From Lutimaribacter pacificus (GTDB taxonomy: Bacteria; Pseudomonadota; Alphaproteobacteria; Rhodobacterales; Rhodobacteraceae): 64,000 bases of DNA. Numbering within the stretch: the first letter of the stretch is position 1; each line of letters opens with the position of its first letter. The notes below the pieces were generated by a model, which worked only from the letters and a program-made list of their open reading frames with translations, was not told the DNA's origin and did not search any database. Made by a program: the position numbers and the translations under genes. Positions 27,447 to 37,632 of the stretch are shown piece by piece. The stretch spans positions 372,001 through 436,000 of the forward strand of contig NZ_FQZZ01000003.1 of NCBI RefSeq assembly GCF_900142185.1. The letters run 5' to 3'.

Positions 27447-28367
27447 CTACCCCACGCCCCCGCCCGAGGGTGGCACCGCCGGGCGCGCCCGGCCCAGCCG
27501 CCCCTGCCGCCACGCCAGCAACGCCGCACCGGCGACGATCACACCCGCCCCGGTGAGCGATACGCGGTCGGGGACGACATCGAACACCGCCAGGTCGTAG
27601 ACCGATGCGAAAACCAGCGTCAGATAGCTGAACGGTGTCACGAAGGACGCATCCGCCCGCGCCATCGCGTTGACGAAACAGGCCTGCGCGCAGGCCATCG
27701 CCAGCCCCACCCCCGCCAGCCCCAGCCATTCCGCGCCGTCCGGCGGCTGCCACACCGGCCAGACCGCGGCCGAGGCGATGCACAACCCGATGAGGTTGTT
27801 GATGAACAGGATCTGCAACGGCGCCTCGCGGCCCGACAGCTTCTTGATGAAGATCAGTTCCATCCCCATCATCGCCGCCGCCCCCAGCGCCAGCAGCGCC
27901 GCCGGCTGGAAACTGTCGCCGCCCGGCCGCAGCAGGATCACCGCCCCCACCAGCGCGATCGCCGCCGCGCTCCAGCGCACCCGGCCCACCGACTCGCCCA
28001 GCAGCGGGATCGACAGCACCATCGCGAAAACCGGGTTAAGGAAACTGATCGCTGTGGCATCGCCCAGCGGGATGAAGGCCACCGCCGCGAACATCAGCGT
28101 CACTCCGCCCCAGCCCAGCGCCGTACGCCCGACATGCAGCCGCCAGTGCACCGGCGTCAGCCTTGGCCGCACCGCCGCCATCACCGCCGACAGCGCCAGG
28201 AAGGCAAACAGGAACCGCCCGTGGCTGACCTGCAGCGGATGCAGCCCCGCGCCCAGGTGCCCCGCGCCCACCGCCTTGGCCAGAAGCGTGCTCAGCGCGA
28301 TGAACGCGCTGGCGGCCAGCATGAACAGGACGGCAAGGGCCGGGTTTTGCGCGCGGGGCTGAAACAT
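27447..28367 (-). CDS. DMT-family transporter (EamA)
   Basis: The 306-residue integral membrane protein has about ten hydrophobic helices arranged as two EamA repeats, for example TLMFAAVAFIPLGDATAISF in the first half. DMT exporters move metabolites or drugs out of the inner membrane; the substrate cannot be told. The start at 28367 (MFQPRAQNPAL) is taken as the ATG nearest the first helix; much longer upstream frames lack support. It converges with the ABC-2 permease gene. Confidence 0.88.
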   Translation of the reverse strand: MFQPRAQNPALAVLFMLAASAFIALSTLLAKAVGAGHLGAGLHPLQVSHGRFLFAFLALSAVMAAVRPRLTPVHWRLHVGRTALGWGGVTLMFAAVAFIPLGDATAISFLNPVFAMVLSIPLLGESVGRVRWSAAAIALVGAVILLRPGGDSFQPAALLALGAAAMMGMELIFIKKLSGREAPLQILFINNLIGLCIASAAVWPVWQPPDGAEWLGLAGVGLAMACAQACFVNAMARADASFVTPFSYLTLVFASVYDLAVFDVVPDRVSLTGAGVIVAGAALLAWRQGRLGRARPAVPPSGGGVG

Positions 28368-28647
28368 GGCGCCAGCTTTCCGCGGCTTTCGCGCCACTGG
28401 CAAGGGCCCGTTTCGCATCCTTGCACCCAACCGCGCGATTTTCCCTTGGCAAAACGCGCAAAACCCCCTAATCGCATGTCCCATGACAACGCTGGCCCAT
28501 ATCCCCGCCATCCGACGCCGACGCCCCCGCGCCTGACGTCCGTTTTTCGTTGTCACCAGCGCAGGATTGCGCAAACTCCCGAAAACCTTGACGAAGCCCG
28601 TGCCGTAAGGCACTCAGATGGCTTCTTTTTCACGAAGGATGATCGCC

Positions 28648-29823
28648 ATGATCCCCAGTATTCTGCCGACCTATTCCCGGGCCCCGCTTGAGTTCGTCAA
28701 GGGCGAGGGCAGCTGGCTGCTGACGGCGGACGGGCGACGTTTCCTCGATCTCGGCGCCGGCATCGCGGTCAACGCCCTGGGCCATGCCCATCCCGCGTTG
28801 GTCAGGGCGCTGACCGACCAGGCCGAAAACCTGTGGCATGTCTCGAACCTCTACCGGATTCCGCAACAGCAGGCGCTGGCCGACCGGCTGGTGGAACACA
28901 CCTTCGCCGACACCGTGTTCTTTACCAATTCCGGCACCGAGGCCTGCGAACTGGCGGTCAAGATGGTGCGCAAGTACTGGTATGAAAAGGGCGATCCCGA
29001 CCGGATCGAGATCATCACCTTCGACGGGTCCTTCCATGGCCGCTCGACCGCGGCCATCGCCGCGTCGGGCGCGGAAAAGATGGTCAAGGGGTTCGGCCCG
29101 CTGATGCCCGGATTCACCCACCTGCCCTGGGGCGATCCCGATGCGCTGCGCGCCGCCGTGACCGACCGCACCGCCGCGATCCTGATCGAGCCGGTGCAGG
29201 GCGAAGGCGGCATTCGCGTGCTGCCCGACCAGGATCTGAAGGCGCTGCGCGATCTCTGCGACGAAACCGGCGCGCTGCTGGTGCTGGACGAGGTGCAATG
29301 CGGCATGGGCCGCACCGGCAGGCTTTTTGCCCATGAATGGGCGGGCATCACACCCGACATCATGATGGTGGCCAAGGGCATCGGCGGTGGCTTTCCGCTG
29401 GGCGCGGTGCTGGCGACCGAGAACGCCGCCGGCGGCATGACCGTGGGCACCCATGGATCGACCTATGGCGGCAACCCGCTGGGCTGCGCGGTGGGCTGCG
29501 CGGTGATGGATCACGTGGCCGACCCCGACTTCCTGGCCCATGTGAACCGCGTCGCCGGTCAGCTTCGCCAGGGGCTCGAAGGGCTGGTCGCCGCCCACCC
29601 CGAGGTCTTCGAAGAGGTGCGCGGCAGCGGCCTGATGCTGGGCATCAGATGCAAGGCGCCCAATGCCGATGTGGTCAGGGCCGGCTATGACAACGCGGTG
29701 ATCACCGTGCCCGCCGCCGATAACGTGATCCGCCTGCTGCCGCCCCTTACCCTGTCCGCCGACGAGGTGGGCGAGGCGCTGGCCCGTCTCGAAAAGGCCG
29801 CCATACAGGTCACCGCGGCCTGA
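28648..29823 (+). CDS. argD: Acetylornithine aminotransferase
   Basis: The 391-residue PLP enzyme transfers the amino group from glutamate to N-acetylglutamate semialdehyde in arginine synthesis and may also serve in lysine synthesis. It shows the NSGTEACELAVK motif, LVLDEVQCGMGRTG, and the PLP lysine Lys243 in VAKGIGGGFP. The start at 28648 (MIPSILPTYSRAPL) has an AAGGAT ribosome site; an ATG 30 bases earlier is less likely. argF follows after a 94-base gap that contains a hairpin repeat. Confidence 0.95.
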   Translation: MIPSILPTYSRAPLEFVKGEGSWLLTADGRRFLDLGAGIAVNALGHAHPALVRALTDQAENLWHVSNLYRIPQQQALADRLVEHTFADTVFFTNSGTEACELAVKMVRKYWYEKGDPDRIEIITFDGSFHGRSTAAIAASGAEKMVKGFGPLMPGFTHLPWGDPDALRAAVTDRTAAILIEPVQGEGGIRVLPDQDLKALRDLCDETGALLVLDEVQCGMGRTGRLFAHEWAGITPDIMMVAKGIGGGFPLGAVLATENAAGGMTVGTHGSTYGGNPLGCAVGCAVMDHVADPDFLAHVNRVAGQLRQGLEGLVAAHPEVFEEVRGSGLMLGIRCKAPNADVVRAGYDNAVITVPAADNVIRLLPPLTLSADEVGEALARLEKAAIQVTAA

Positions 29824-29838
29824 TCTTCATCTTGCCGG

Positions 29839-29890
29839 AAATACTCGGGGGTGAATTGGCCCCATGGGCCAAGAGGGGGCAACGCCCCCT
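29839..29890 (+). repeat. Two-hairpin intergenic repeat, copy 2
   Basis: The flank gggggtgaattgg leads into stem TTGGCC/GGCCAA with a 5-base loop (29856-29872). The aagagggggc flank then leads into AGGGGGC/GCCCCCT (29874-29890). It has the same layout as 21320-21377, but the first stem bases have changed on both sides. It lies between argD and argF. Confidence 0.7.
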
Positions 29891-29917
29891 GCGCCCCCCA
29901 AAAGGAAACGAAACGAC

Positions 29918-30844
29918 ATGAGCCACTTTCTCGACATCAACAAGACCGATCCCACCGCGCTGCGCGCCATGATCGACACGGCCCGCGCCATGAAGGACTC
30001 GCGCAACGGCCGTCCCAAGGGCAGCCCCGATGACGAGCAGCCGCTGGCCGGGCACATGGTGGCGCTGATCTTCGAAAAGCCCTCGACCCGGACGCGCGTC
30101 AGCTTCGACGTGGGCGTGCGCCAGATGGGCGGCGAAACCATGGTGCTGTCGGGCGCCGACATGCAGCTCGGCCACGGCGAAACCATCGCCGACACCGCCC
30201 GCGTGCTGTCGCGCTATGTCGACATGATCATGATCCGCACCTTCGAGGAACAGACCCTGCTGGAGATGGCCGAACATGCCGACGTGCCGGTGATCAACGG
30301 GCTGACCAACCGCAGCCATCCCTGCCAGATCATGGCCGATATCCTGACATTCGAGGAACATCGCGGCCCGATCGCCGGCAAGAAGGTGGTGTGGTCCGGC
30401 GACGGCAACAACGTCTTCGCCAGCTTCGCCCATGCCGCGGGGCAGTTCGGGTTCGACCTGACCTTTACCGGCCCGCCGCCGCTCGACCCCGAGATGGTGT
30501 TCGTCGAAGAGGCGCGCGCCAGGGGCGTGAATGTCGATATCGTGCGCGATCCGGTCGAGGCCGTGACCGGTGCCGACCTGGTGGTGACCGATACATGGGT
30601 GTCGATGCACGATCCGCAATCGGCCCGCGAACGCCGCCACAACCAGCTGCGCCCCTATCAGGTCAACGCCGGGCTGATGGCGCACGCAAAGCCCGACGCG
30701 CTGTTCATGCACTGCCTGCCCGCCCACCGCGACGACGAGGCGACCTCCGAGGTGATGGACGGCCCGCATTCGGTGATCTTCGACGAGGCGGAAAACCGGC
30801 TGCACGCGCAAAAGGCCATCATGCGCTGGTGCCTGGGCGTCTGA
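29918..30844 (+). CDS. argF: Ornithine carbamoyltransferase
   Basis: The 308-residue enzyme makes citrulline from ornithine and carbamoyl phosphate. The carbamoyl-phosphate motif STRTR is at residues 56-60, HPCQ follows in [11 protein letters not shown], and the ornithine-binding HCLPAHR is near the C-terminus. The start at 29918 ([13 protein letters not shown]) follows an AAGGAAACG ribosome site. With argD it forms a small arginine operon, interrupted only by the hairpin repeat. Confidence 0.97.
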   Translation: MSHFLDINKTDPTALRAMIDTARAMKDSRNGRPKGSPDDEQPLAGHMVALIFEKPSTRTRVSFDVGVRQMGGETMVLSGADMQLGHGETIADTARVLSRYVDMIMIRTFEEQTLLEMAEHADVPVINGLTNRSHPCQIMADILTFEEHRGPIAGKKVVWSGDGNNVFASFAHAAGQFGFDLTFTGPPPLDPEMVFVEEARARGVNVDIVRDPVEAVTGADLVVTDTWVSMHDPQSARERRHNQLRPYQVNAGLMAHAKPDALFMHCLPAHRDDEATSEVMDGPHSVIFDEAENRLHAQKAIMRWCLGV

Positions 30845-30892
30845 CCCGCGCGCCTGCCGGGCCCTCCGGGGTCCGGCGGGCGGCCTGCGCGC

Positions 30893-32842
30893 TTACTCGA
30901 ACAGCTTGCCGAAGCCTTTTTTCAGCTCGTCCTTCAGCTTGTCCTCGACCCGGTCCTTGACCGCATCCTCGACGCTCTGTCCCTCGTTCTTCTGAACGCC
31001 CAGCTTGTCGGTCACCTTGTCCTCGACCTTCTGGCGCACTTCCTGTTCCTTGGCGTCGATCTCTTCCTGGAAATTCTGCTTGATCGCCCGCTCCAGGTCT
31101 ATGCTGATCTTCGGGTCGGCCCAGGGCCCACGCACCCGCACCGGCACCGACAGGCCGCGCCCGTCGCGCGCGGTCAGGGAAATCGGCGTCACGGTATAGT
31201 CGATGCTCTGCCCGCCCAAATCGACCTGCCCCGCGCCGGTCGCCCTGGCAAAGGGCAGCGCCATCGACAGGTCGTTGTTGCGCAGCACGCCGCCCGCGAT
31301 CGTGAAGGTGGCGCTCGTCGCGTCGAAAACGGTGGTGCCGCCGGTGGTCATGTCGCCGCGCATCAGCCGGTCTAGGTCGATCCCGTCGATCACCCCGCGC
31401 CCGGTGGAAAACCCGCCATCGCCGCTGAGCGAGCGCATGATCGCGTCCAGCGAATTGCCCACGCCCAGGAACTCGACCCGCGCCTGCCCCGTGGCCTGGA
31501 ACCGCGAGATGCCCGCCGCCGCCGTCAGCAGCGCCTTCATGTCGACGCCGCTGGCCTGCAGGCGCCCGCCCACCGACAGGCCCGCGCGGTTGTTCATCAC
31601 GAAATCGCCCGCGATCTGCCCGCCATAGGCGGCCATCCGGCGGATATCGAACACCGCGCGCGAGCGGTCATTGGTGGCCACCACCTGCGTTTCGCCAAGC
31701 TGGAACTGGCCGAGGTTCACCGATTGCGCCGCCAGCGACAGCTCGGCATCGAAGGCGGCCAGCCCGCTGGCGTCGATCCGCGCCTTGGACCAGCCGCCGC
31801 CGGGTTTCGGCGCCCCGCCGCCCCCGCCGGAACCGCCGTCCGAGGCCGACAGTGCGCTCAGATCCAGCGCGCCCGCCGACAATTGCCCGGTCACGCGCGG
31901 CACATCGGTCATCGCCACCGCCACCGCCCCCGCCAGCCGGTTGCTGTCGAGCGTCAGTGCAAGATCGTCCAGCGCCGCGCGCGTGCCGTTGAAATCGAGC
32001 GCGCCCTCCAGCGAAACCGCACGGCCCAGCCCGCGCGGGATATCCACGCCCCCCACGCCCAGCGCCGCCAGCGCCGCGCCGGTGTCGGGCAGATCGGCGC
32101 TCAGCCGGCCCTGCGCGAACAGGCCCGGCCCGCCGCGCCCGTCGAACCGCACGGTGCCGCCCGCCAGCCGCGCCTGCGCCACCATCGGCTGCGCCGCGCC
32201 TTCGAACAGCCCGGCAAAATTCTGCACCGTCGCCGTCACCTCGACCGGGCTGCCGCCGGGTTGCAGGGTCAGGATGAAATCCGCCGCCCCCGCCGCATCG
32301 GGCCAGCGCATGTCGAACCCCACGCCGTCGTAGATGCTGGTTGCGCCGGTGGCGCGGTCGGTATAGCTGACCGTGGCGTTGGTGATCAGCGCCCGGTCCA
32401 GCGTCAGCGACAGCGGGTTCGGCGCGCCCTCGGACACGCCCGAGGGGCTGACGCCCTCAACCCCCACCTGCCAGTTGACCCGGCCATCGGCGGCGGTTTC
32501 CAGCCGGATCACCGGGTTCTCGGCCTCAAGCCCGGTGATGCGGATGCTGCCGCCGATCAGCGCGGCCATATCCACGCCAACCTTCAGGCTGTCGGCCTCC
32601 ATCATCGGGCCGCCCTGCGCCCATTCGGCATTGGCGATCGCCATCTTCCCGGTCGAAACCCCCAGCACCGGCCAGAAACTGACCTGCGTGTCGCCCGAAA
32701 GGGTGACCGCGCGGCCGGTCTGCGCCTCGATCTGGTCCGCCGCGATCCGCGCGATGCGGTCGCCCGGCAGCAACAGCAGCGACACGACGGCCACCACCGC
32801 CATGACGAGGAAGAACCCGACGATACGAAACAGCCAGCGCAT
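30893..32842 (-). CDS. AsmA-family protein
   Basis: The 649-residue protein has one N-terminal membrane anchor (IVGFFLVMAVVAVVSLLLL) and a long beta-rich periplasmic region. It matches AsmA-type proteins in the N-terminal stretch on Walker-less repeats such as TLSGDTQVSFWPVLGVSTG and in the C-terminal domain TPISLTARDGRGLSVPVRV. Members of this group are thought to bridge the envelope and move lipids to the outer membrane. A charged, Asp/Lys-rich C-terminal tail (about the last 70 residues) is predicted helical. The operon context is not informative; the upstream region is empty. Confidence 0.85.
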   Translation of the reverse strand: MRWLFRIVGFFLVMAVVAVVSLLLLPGDRIARIAADQIEAQTGRAVTLSGDTQVSFWPVLGVSTGKMAIANAEWAQGGPMMEADSLKVGVDMAALIGGSIRITGLEAENPVIRLETAADGRVNWQVGVEGVSPSGVSEGAPNPLSLTLDRALITNATVSYTDRATGATSIYDGVGFDMRWPDAAGAADFILTLQPGGSPVEVTATVQNFAGLFEGAAQPMVAQARLAGGTVRFDGRGGPGLFAQGRLSADLPDTGAALAALGVGGVDIPRGLGRAVSLEGALDFNGTRAALDDLALTLDSNRLAGAVAVAMTDVPRVTGQLSAGALDLSALSASDGGSGGGGGAPKPGGGWSKARIDASGLAAFDAELSLAAQSVNLGQFQLGETQVVATNDRSRAVFDIRRMAAYGGQIAGDFVMNNRAGLSVGGRLQASGVDMKALLTAAAGISRFQATGQARVEFLGVGNSLDAIMRSLSGDGGFSTGRGVIDGIDLDRLMRGDMTTGGTTVFDATSATFTIAGGVLRNNDLSMALPFARATGAGQVDLGGQSIDYTVTPISLTARDGRGLSVPVRVRGPWADPKISIDLERAIKQNFQEEIDAKEQEVRQKVEDKVTDKLGVQKNEGQSVEDAVKDRVEDKLKDELKKGFGKLFE

Positions 32843-33162
32843 GACACACCCCCAACCTGGATTTGCCCGCAGGATAGCAGCCTGTCGCGCCGCCGCAATG
32901 CGGCGCGGGCGTCGCTTGCCGGGGGATTTGCGTTTTCTGCCCTTTCGCGGCCGCTTCGTCCCCTGCCGTCTGGGCCGGGATTTGCAACAGAAGCCATCGC
33001 CCGGGCGGGGTGCATTCTTCTGACGGCGGCAAGCCCGGTGGCATCATAAGGCAGGCGAAAGTGACAGGAGGCCGCCCATCCTGTAGGATGCGCGCCACGT
33101 CCCCGGTATTTTGTCGCCGGGGAATGCCTGTTCGAAACCACGATGATTTCAGGGGATTCAAC
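32843..33162. other. 320-base intergenic stretch
   Basis: No gene is supported between the divergent AsmA-like and secreted-protein genes. One small hairpin (around gccgccgcaatgcggcgc near 32890) is the only visible structure. Promoters for both genes should lie here. Confidence 0.6.
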
Positions 33163-33531
33163 ATGAAACAGATGATTTTTAGCATTGTCGTTTTTTCCGC
33201 CGGTATCGGCCTTGCCGGTGCCGCCAATGCGCAGAACTGGGAAAGGGTGACCTCACGCGATGCCTTTGTCGCCATGCTGAAAGGCAAGACGCTGGTCTGG
33301 GGCGGCAACTCGGCCAGGATCAACGCCGACGGCTCGACCACGGGCAAGCTGGAAAAGGGTGGCCGCTACCAGGGCAACTGGGTCTGGGACAAGGGCAGAT
33401 ACTGCCGCAATCTCGTGTTCGGGAAGGAACCCACCGGCACCTTCTGCGCCGAGGTCGACGCGGCCGGAAACCAGATGCGGATGCGCAACCAGACCCAGCG
33501 CGCAAACGTCACGGTCATGACCATCAGGTGA
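33163..33531 (+). CDS. Small secreted protein, function unknown
   Basis: The 122-residue protein has a good signal peptide (IFSIVVFSAGIGLAGAANAQ). The mature part has two cysteines (in RYCRNLVF and GTFCAEV), likely joined, and a G-x-W-rich stretch (LVWGGNSARI, GRYQGNWVWDKGRYC) that reads as a small beta-barrel. Similar short proteins are widespread in Rhodobacterales with no known job. The start at 33163 is preferred over the upstream GTG and ATG codons because the signal peptide begins there. Confidence 0.7.
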   Translation: MKQMIFSIVVFSAGIGLAGAANAQNWERVTSRDAFVAMLKGKTLVWGGNSARINADGSTTGKLEKGGRYQGNWVWDKGRYCRNLVFGKEPTGTFCAEVDAAGNQMRMRNQTQRANVTVMTIR

Positions 33532-33552
33532 CACGCGTTTGCGCGCGTGGCC

Positions 33553-35037
33553 TCAGACCACCAGCGCGTTGAGCACCAGGAAGATCACCGCCGACATCGC
33601 CGCCGCCGCCGGCACGGTGATGACCCAGGCCGCCACGATGGTCATGAAATGGCTGCGCCGCACCAGCTTGCGGCGGCGGCGTTCCTCGGGGGCCAGCCGC
33701 TTGGCGGCGGGGCGCTGGCCGTTGCCGTTGCGCAACCGGCGCTCGGCGTGCCATTCGCGGAAGAACCCGACACCGAACACGCCGCCCACCGCGATATGGG
33801 TGGAGCTGACCGGCAGGCCCAGCCAGCTGGCCACGATCACGGTGACCGCCGCGCTCAGCGCGACGCAATAGGCGCGCATCGGGTTCAGCTTGGTGATCTG
33901 GCTGCCCACCATGCGGATCAGTTTCGGCCCGAACAGGAACAGCCCGAACGAGATGCCGAAGGCGCCGATGATCATCACCCATTGCGGGATCTCGACCTGC
34001 GCCTGCACATCGCCGAACTCGGCCGCGTGCACGATGGCGGCCAGCGGCCCCACCGCGTTGGCCACGTCGTTGGCGCCGTGCGCGAAGCTCAGCAACCCGG
34101 CGGAAAACACCAGCGGCAGGCCGAACAGCGCCTTCAGCGACTTGTTGCGGTTCTCCATCCCCTCGGACTGGCGGCGCACCAGCGGCGCGGTGACGACATA
34201 GGTCACCGCCCCGATCCCCAGCCCGACCAGCAGCGCGGTGCCCAGGTCGATGCTGACGATCCGTTTCAGCCCCTTCATCGCCAGGTAGGTGGCAAAGACA
34301 CCCGCCATGATGCCCACCAGCACCGGCACCCAGACCCGCGCGGCGGCGATCTTGTCCTCGACATAGATGATCCGGGCCTTGATGAAGGCCAGAACCCCCG
34401 CCGCGATGGCCCCGCCCAGCACCGGCGAGATCACCCAGCTGGCCGCGATCGCGCCCATCGTGGGCCAGTTCACCGCCGACATGCCCGCCGCCGCGATGCC
34501 CGCGCCCATGACGCCGCCCACCACCGAATGCGTGGTCGACACCGGCGCGCCGACCCATGTGGCAAGGTTGACCCACAGCGCCGAGGAAATCAGCGCCGCC
34601 ATCATCGCCCAGATGAAGACGCGGGTTTCCGCCACCCCGGCGGGGTCTATGATCCCCTTCGAGATGGTCGAAACCACGTCGCCGCCGGCCAGAAGCGCGC
34701 CGGCGCTTTCGCACAGCGCCGCGATGACGATGGCGCCGCCCATGGTCAGCGCGTTGGCGCCCACCGCCGGGCCCATGTTGTTGGCCACGTCGTTGGCGCC
34801 GATATTGATCGCCATGTAGGCGCCGAACACCGCCGCGGCCACCACCACCAGGTTCACCGGCGTCGTGCCGAAGAACACCGCCGCCACCAGCCCCGCCACC
34901 ACGATGAAGGCCAGCGCGATACCCGGCGCGACCAGCGGCCGGGCGACATAGGCCGTGGCATATTCCACGTGAGCGATGCGGTTGAGATCCTTGTCGAGCG
35001 TCTTCCAGCTCTGGCCGTTCTGCGACGGTTCGGTCAT
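33553..35037 (-). CDS. pitA: Inorganic phosphate transporter, PitA family
   Basis: The 494-residue protein has about ten membrane helices and the duplicated PiT signature: NIGANDVANNMGP in the first half and AHGANDVANAVGP in the second. These transporters move phosphate or metal-phosphate into the cytoplasm with protons. The N-terminus carries a 40-residue soluble stretch before the first helix, common in this clade. No phosphate-regulon gene (phoU) adjoins it, so the type of control is unknown. Confidence 0.93.
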   Translation of the reverse strand: MTEPSQNGQSWKTLDKDLNRIAHVEYATAYVARPLVAPGIALAFIVVAGLVAAVFFGTTPVNLVVVAAAVFGAYMAINIGANDVANNMGPAVGANALTMGGAIVIAALCESAGALLAGGDVVSTISKGIIDPAGVAETRVFIWAMMAALISSALWVNLATWVGAPVSTTHSVVGGVMGAGIAAAGMSAVNWPTMGAIAASWVISPVLGGAIAAGVLAFIKARIIYVEDKIAAARVWVPVLVGIMAGVFATYLAMKGLKRIVSIDLGTALLVGLGIGAVTYVVTAPLVRRQSEGMENRNKSLKALFGLPLVFSAGLLSFAHGANDVANAVGPLAAIVHAAEFGDVQAQVEIPQWVMIIGAFGISFGLFLFGPKLIRMVGSQITKLNPMRAYCVALSAAVTVIVASWLGLPVSSTHIAVGGVFGVGFFREWHAERRLRNGNGQRPAAKRLAPEERRRRKLVRRSHFMTIVAAWVITVPAAAAMSAVIFLVLNALVV

Positions 35038-35129
35038 TCGGCGCCCCCGGGCGAGTCAGTCTCGCGCTCTGCCCTACGCGCGCGAACGGCGCGGATCAAC
35101 CGCGCCGTTACAAAAACTTCGCAAACCTG

Positions 35130-35588
35130 TTACATTTGCCGCAGCAGAGTCTTCAGGCTGTCCTCGTCGACCAGCTCGGCCGCCTCCTGCGGGGAGACCC
35201 AGCGCCGCCGGCGCTCGTCCGCCTCGGGGTAGGTATCGGCCAGCTTGTCGACATCGACGCGATAGACCTTCACATCGACCGGCACCGGCACCCCGCCCTC
35301 AAGCCGCTTGTCGTATTCGTAACTGCCCACGGGCTTGCGGCGGATACGCGCCTTTTTCACCCCCGCCTCTTCCCACGCTTCCTGAAGCGCGGCATCGGGC
35401 GCGGTCAGCCCGTCGATGGGCCAGCCCTTGGGCAGAATCCAGCGCCCGGTATCGCGCGAGGTGATCAGCAGCACCTTCGCGCCCTTGTCGCCTTCCCTGC
35501 AACACAGCGCCGCCACCTGCAAACGGCGGGGACGGGAAATCATCGGCTGGACCACCTCGGCCCAGGCTTTCTTGAACGCACTGGTCAT
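35130..35588 (-). CDS. Nudix hydrolase, DIPP-like
   Basis: The 152-residue protein has a Nudix box in altered form, LPKGWPIDGLTAPDAALQEA then WEEAGV, with the usual Arg replaced by Gln but the glutamates of the EExG end retained. The PKGW form is typical of diphosphoinositol-polyphosphate/diadenosine-type Nudix proteins. It likely hydrolyses a nucleoside- or polyphosphate-linked substrate; the Arg-to-Gln exchange is seen in some active members. It stands alone, 90 bases from pitA on the same strand. Confidence 0.9.
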   Translation of the reverse strand: MTSAFKKAWAEVVQPMISRPRRLQVAALCCREGDKGAKVLLITSRDTGRWILPKGWPIDGLTAPDAALQEAWEEAGVKKARIRRKPVGSYEYDKRLEGGVPVPVDVKVYRVDVDKLADTYPEADERRRRWVSPQEAAELVDEDSLKTLLRQM

Positions 35589-35718
35589 AATGTAAACCTG
35601 CTCGGGTTTTTATAGTATCTCATATGTATATACGTCATTGTAACGAAATTGCAAAAATTTCCTTGAACCGCGCGCGGTTTCCCTTTTCCGGGCGCGGCTG
35701 CGCGCGTATATCGCGCCC

Positions 35719-37086
35719 ATGCAGAATCCGCCCGACCTCCGCCCCGATCTTGCCCGCGCCCGCGTATCGGAAACCCGCCACGAGGGCCAGCCGACGATCG
35801 GCATGGTCAGCCTGGGCTGTCCCAAGGCGCTGGTCGACAGCGAACGCATCCTGACCCGCCTGCGCGCCGAGGGCTACGGGATCAGCCCCGATTATGCCGG
35901 CGCCGACGCGGTGATCGTGAACACCTGCGGTTTCCTCGACAGCGCCAAGGCGGAATCGCTCGACGCCATCGGCGAGGCGCTGGCCGAGAACGGCCGCGTC
36001 ATCGTCACCGGCTGCCTTGGGGCCGAGCCCGACTATATCACCGGCGCGCATCCCAAGGTTCTGGCCGTCACCGGCCCGCACCAATACGAACAGGTGCTCG
36101 ATGCCGTGCACACCGCCGTGCCGCCCGCGCCCGACCCGTTCATCGACCTGCTGCCCGCCTCGGGCGTCAGCCTGACCCCGCGCCATTACAGCTATCTCAA
36201 GATTTCCGAGGGCTGCAATCACAAGTGCCGCTTCTGCATCATCCCCGACATGCGCGGCCGCCTTGCCAGCCGCCCCGCCCACGCCATCCTGCGCGAGGCG
36301 GAAAAGCTGGTCGATAACGGCGTAAAGGAACTGCTGGTCATCAGCCAGGATACATCGGCCTACGGCGTCGATATCCGACACGCCGAGGATCGTGGCCACC
36401 GCGCCCATATCACCGACCTTGCCCGCGACCTCGGATCGCTCGGGGCCTGGGTGCGGCTGCATTACATCTACCCCTACCCCCATGTGCGCGAGCTGATCCC
36501 GCTGATGGCTGACGGTCTGGTGCTGCCCTATCTCGACGTGCCGTTCCAGCACGCCCACCCCGATACGCTGAAACGCATGGCGCGGCCCGCCCATGCCGAG
36601 AAGACGCTTGACCGGATCGCGGAATGGCGCGGCATCTGCCCCGACATCACCCTGCGCTCGACCTTCATCGTGGGCTATCCCGGCGAGACCGAGGCCGAGT
36701 TCCAGACCCTGCTCGACTGGCTGGACGAGGCGCAGCTGGATCGCGTCGGCTGCTTTCAGTACGAAAATGTCGAGGGCGCGCGCTCGAACGCGCTGCCCGA
36801 TCACGTCGCGCCCGAGCTGAAACAGGAGCGGTGGGACCGTTTCATGGAAAAGGCGCAGGCGATTTCCGAGGCCAAGCTGGCCGCGAAAGTGGGCCGGGTG
36901 ATGGAGGCGATCGTCGACGATATCGACGCCGACGGCATCGCCACCTGCCGCACAAAATCCGACGCGCCGGAAATCGACGGCAACCTCTTCATCGACGACG
37001 GCACCGAGGGGCTGGCCGTGGGCGATATCGTCACGGTCGAGGTGGACGAGGCCGGGGAGTACGATTTGTGGGGAAGGCGGGTCTGA
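35719..37086 (+). CDS. rimO: Ribosomal protein uS12 methylthiotransferase
   Basis: RimO adds a methylthio group to a conserved Asp of ribosomal protein S12. The 455-residue radical-SAM enzyme has both clusters: the N-terminal ligands Cys34, Cys70 and Cys99, and the radical SAM motif Cys166-x3-Cys170-x2-Cys173 in [12 protein letters not shown]-terminal TRAM domain ends it. The start at 35719 gives the usual short basic leader. Confidence 0.96.
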   Translation: MQNPPDLRPDLARARVSETRHEGQPTIGMVSLGCPKALVDSERILTRLRAEGYGISPDYAGADAVIVNTCGFLDSAKAESLDAIGEALAENGRVIVTGCLGAEPDYITGAHPKVLAVTGPHQYEQVLDAVHTAVPPAPDPFIDLLPASGVSLTPRHYSYLKISEGCNHKCRFCIIPDMRGRLASRPAHAILREAEKLVDNGVKELLVISQDTSAYGVDIRHAEDRGHRAHITDLARDLGSLGAWVRLHYIYPYPHVRELIPLMADGLVLPYLDVPFQHAHPDTLKRMARPAHAEKTLDRIAEWRGICPDITLRSTFIVGYPGETEAEFQTLLDWLDEAQLDRVGCFQYENVEGARSNALPDHVAPELKQERWDRFMEKAQAISEAKLAAKVGRVMEAIVDDIDADGIATCRTKSDAPEIDGNLFIDDGTEGLAVGDIVTVEVDEAGEYDLWGRRV

Positions 37087-37102
37087 ACATCACGCCCCCC
37101 CG

Positions 37103-37546
37103 TCACCACGGGCGATAGACCGACACCGCGACCAGCGGGCAGATCAGGCCGATGGCGATGCTCCAGAACAGGTGCGTCGGCACATAGGTCGCACCGAAGG
37201 TCAGCATCGCGAACTTGCCCTTCTCGTTGTTGTATTTCGCACGGTTCGCCTCGAATATCGCTTTCACGGGCCTGGGCTGCGTGACCGCCCCGGACAGGTA
37301 ATCCTCGTAATTTCGGAAATGGTAGTTATAGGCGATGCTGGAGCGCAGCGAGGCCATGAAGGAAAAGAAACCCAGCGCCAGCAGGAAGACGAAGAACTCC
37401 AGCTTCAGGTCGCTGATCTTGTCGTAGACGGTGAACGAAAACCCCACCACCGCCACGTTCAGCGCCGCGATCTTGTCGCGCAGCCCGGTGTAATAGAGCG
37501 CCAGCCGCAGCTCGCCGTCCACGAATGCCTGGTCCGTCTCGCCCAT
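37103..37546 (-). CDS. Small integral membrane protein, function unknown
   Basis: The 147-residue protein has two or three predicted membrane segments (a helix around FFVFLLALGFFSFMASL, one in the region HLFWSIAIGLICPLVAVSV and a weaker one near LNVAVVGFSF). The N-terminal 30 residues are soluble. I do not recognise a domain. It converges with rimO and is divergent from nothing nearby; the acylphosphatase gene lies upstream on the same strand with an 86-base gap. Confidence 0.65.
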   Translation of the reverse strand: MGETDQAFVDGELRLALYYTGLRDKIAALNVAVVGFSFTVYDKISDLKLEFFVFLLALGFFSFMASLRSSIAYNYHFRNYEDYLSGAVTQPRPVKAIFEANRAKYNNEKGKFAMLTFGATYVPTHLFWSIAIGLICPLVAVSVYRPW

Positions 37547-37632
37547 ACCGCCCGATCCCGCGCAACCTGCCCCCGTCGTGGCAATGATTGGCCGGACCGG
37601 CCGCGATGATCAAGCCCCGCAAGGCCCCGAAA

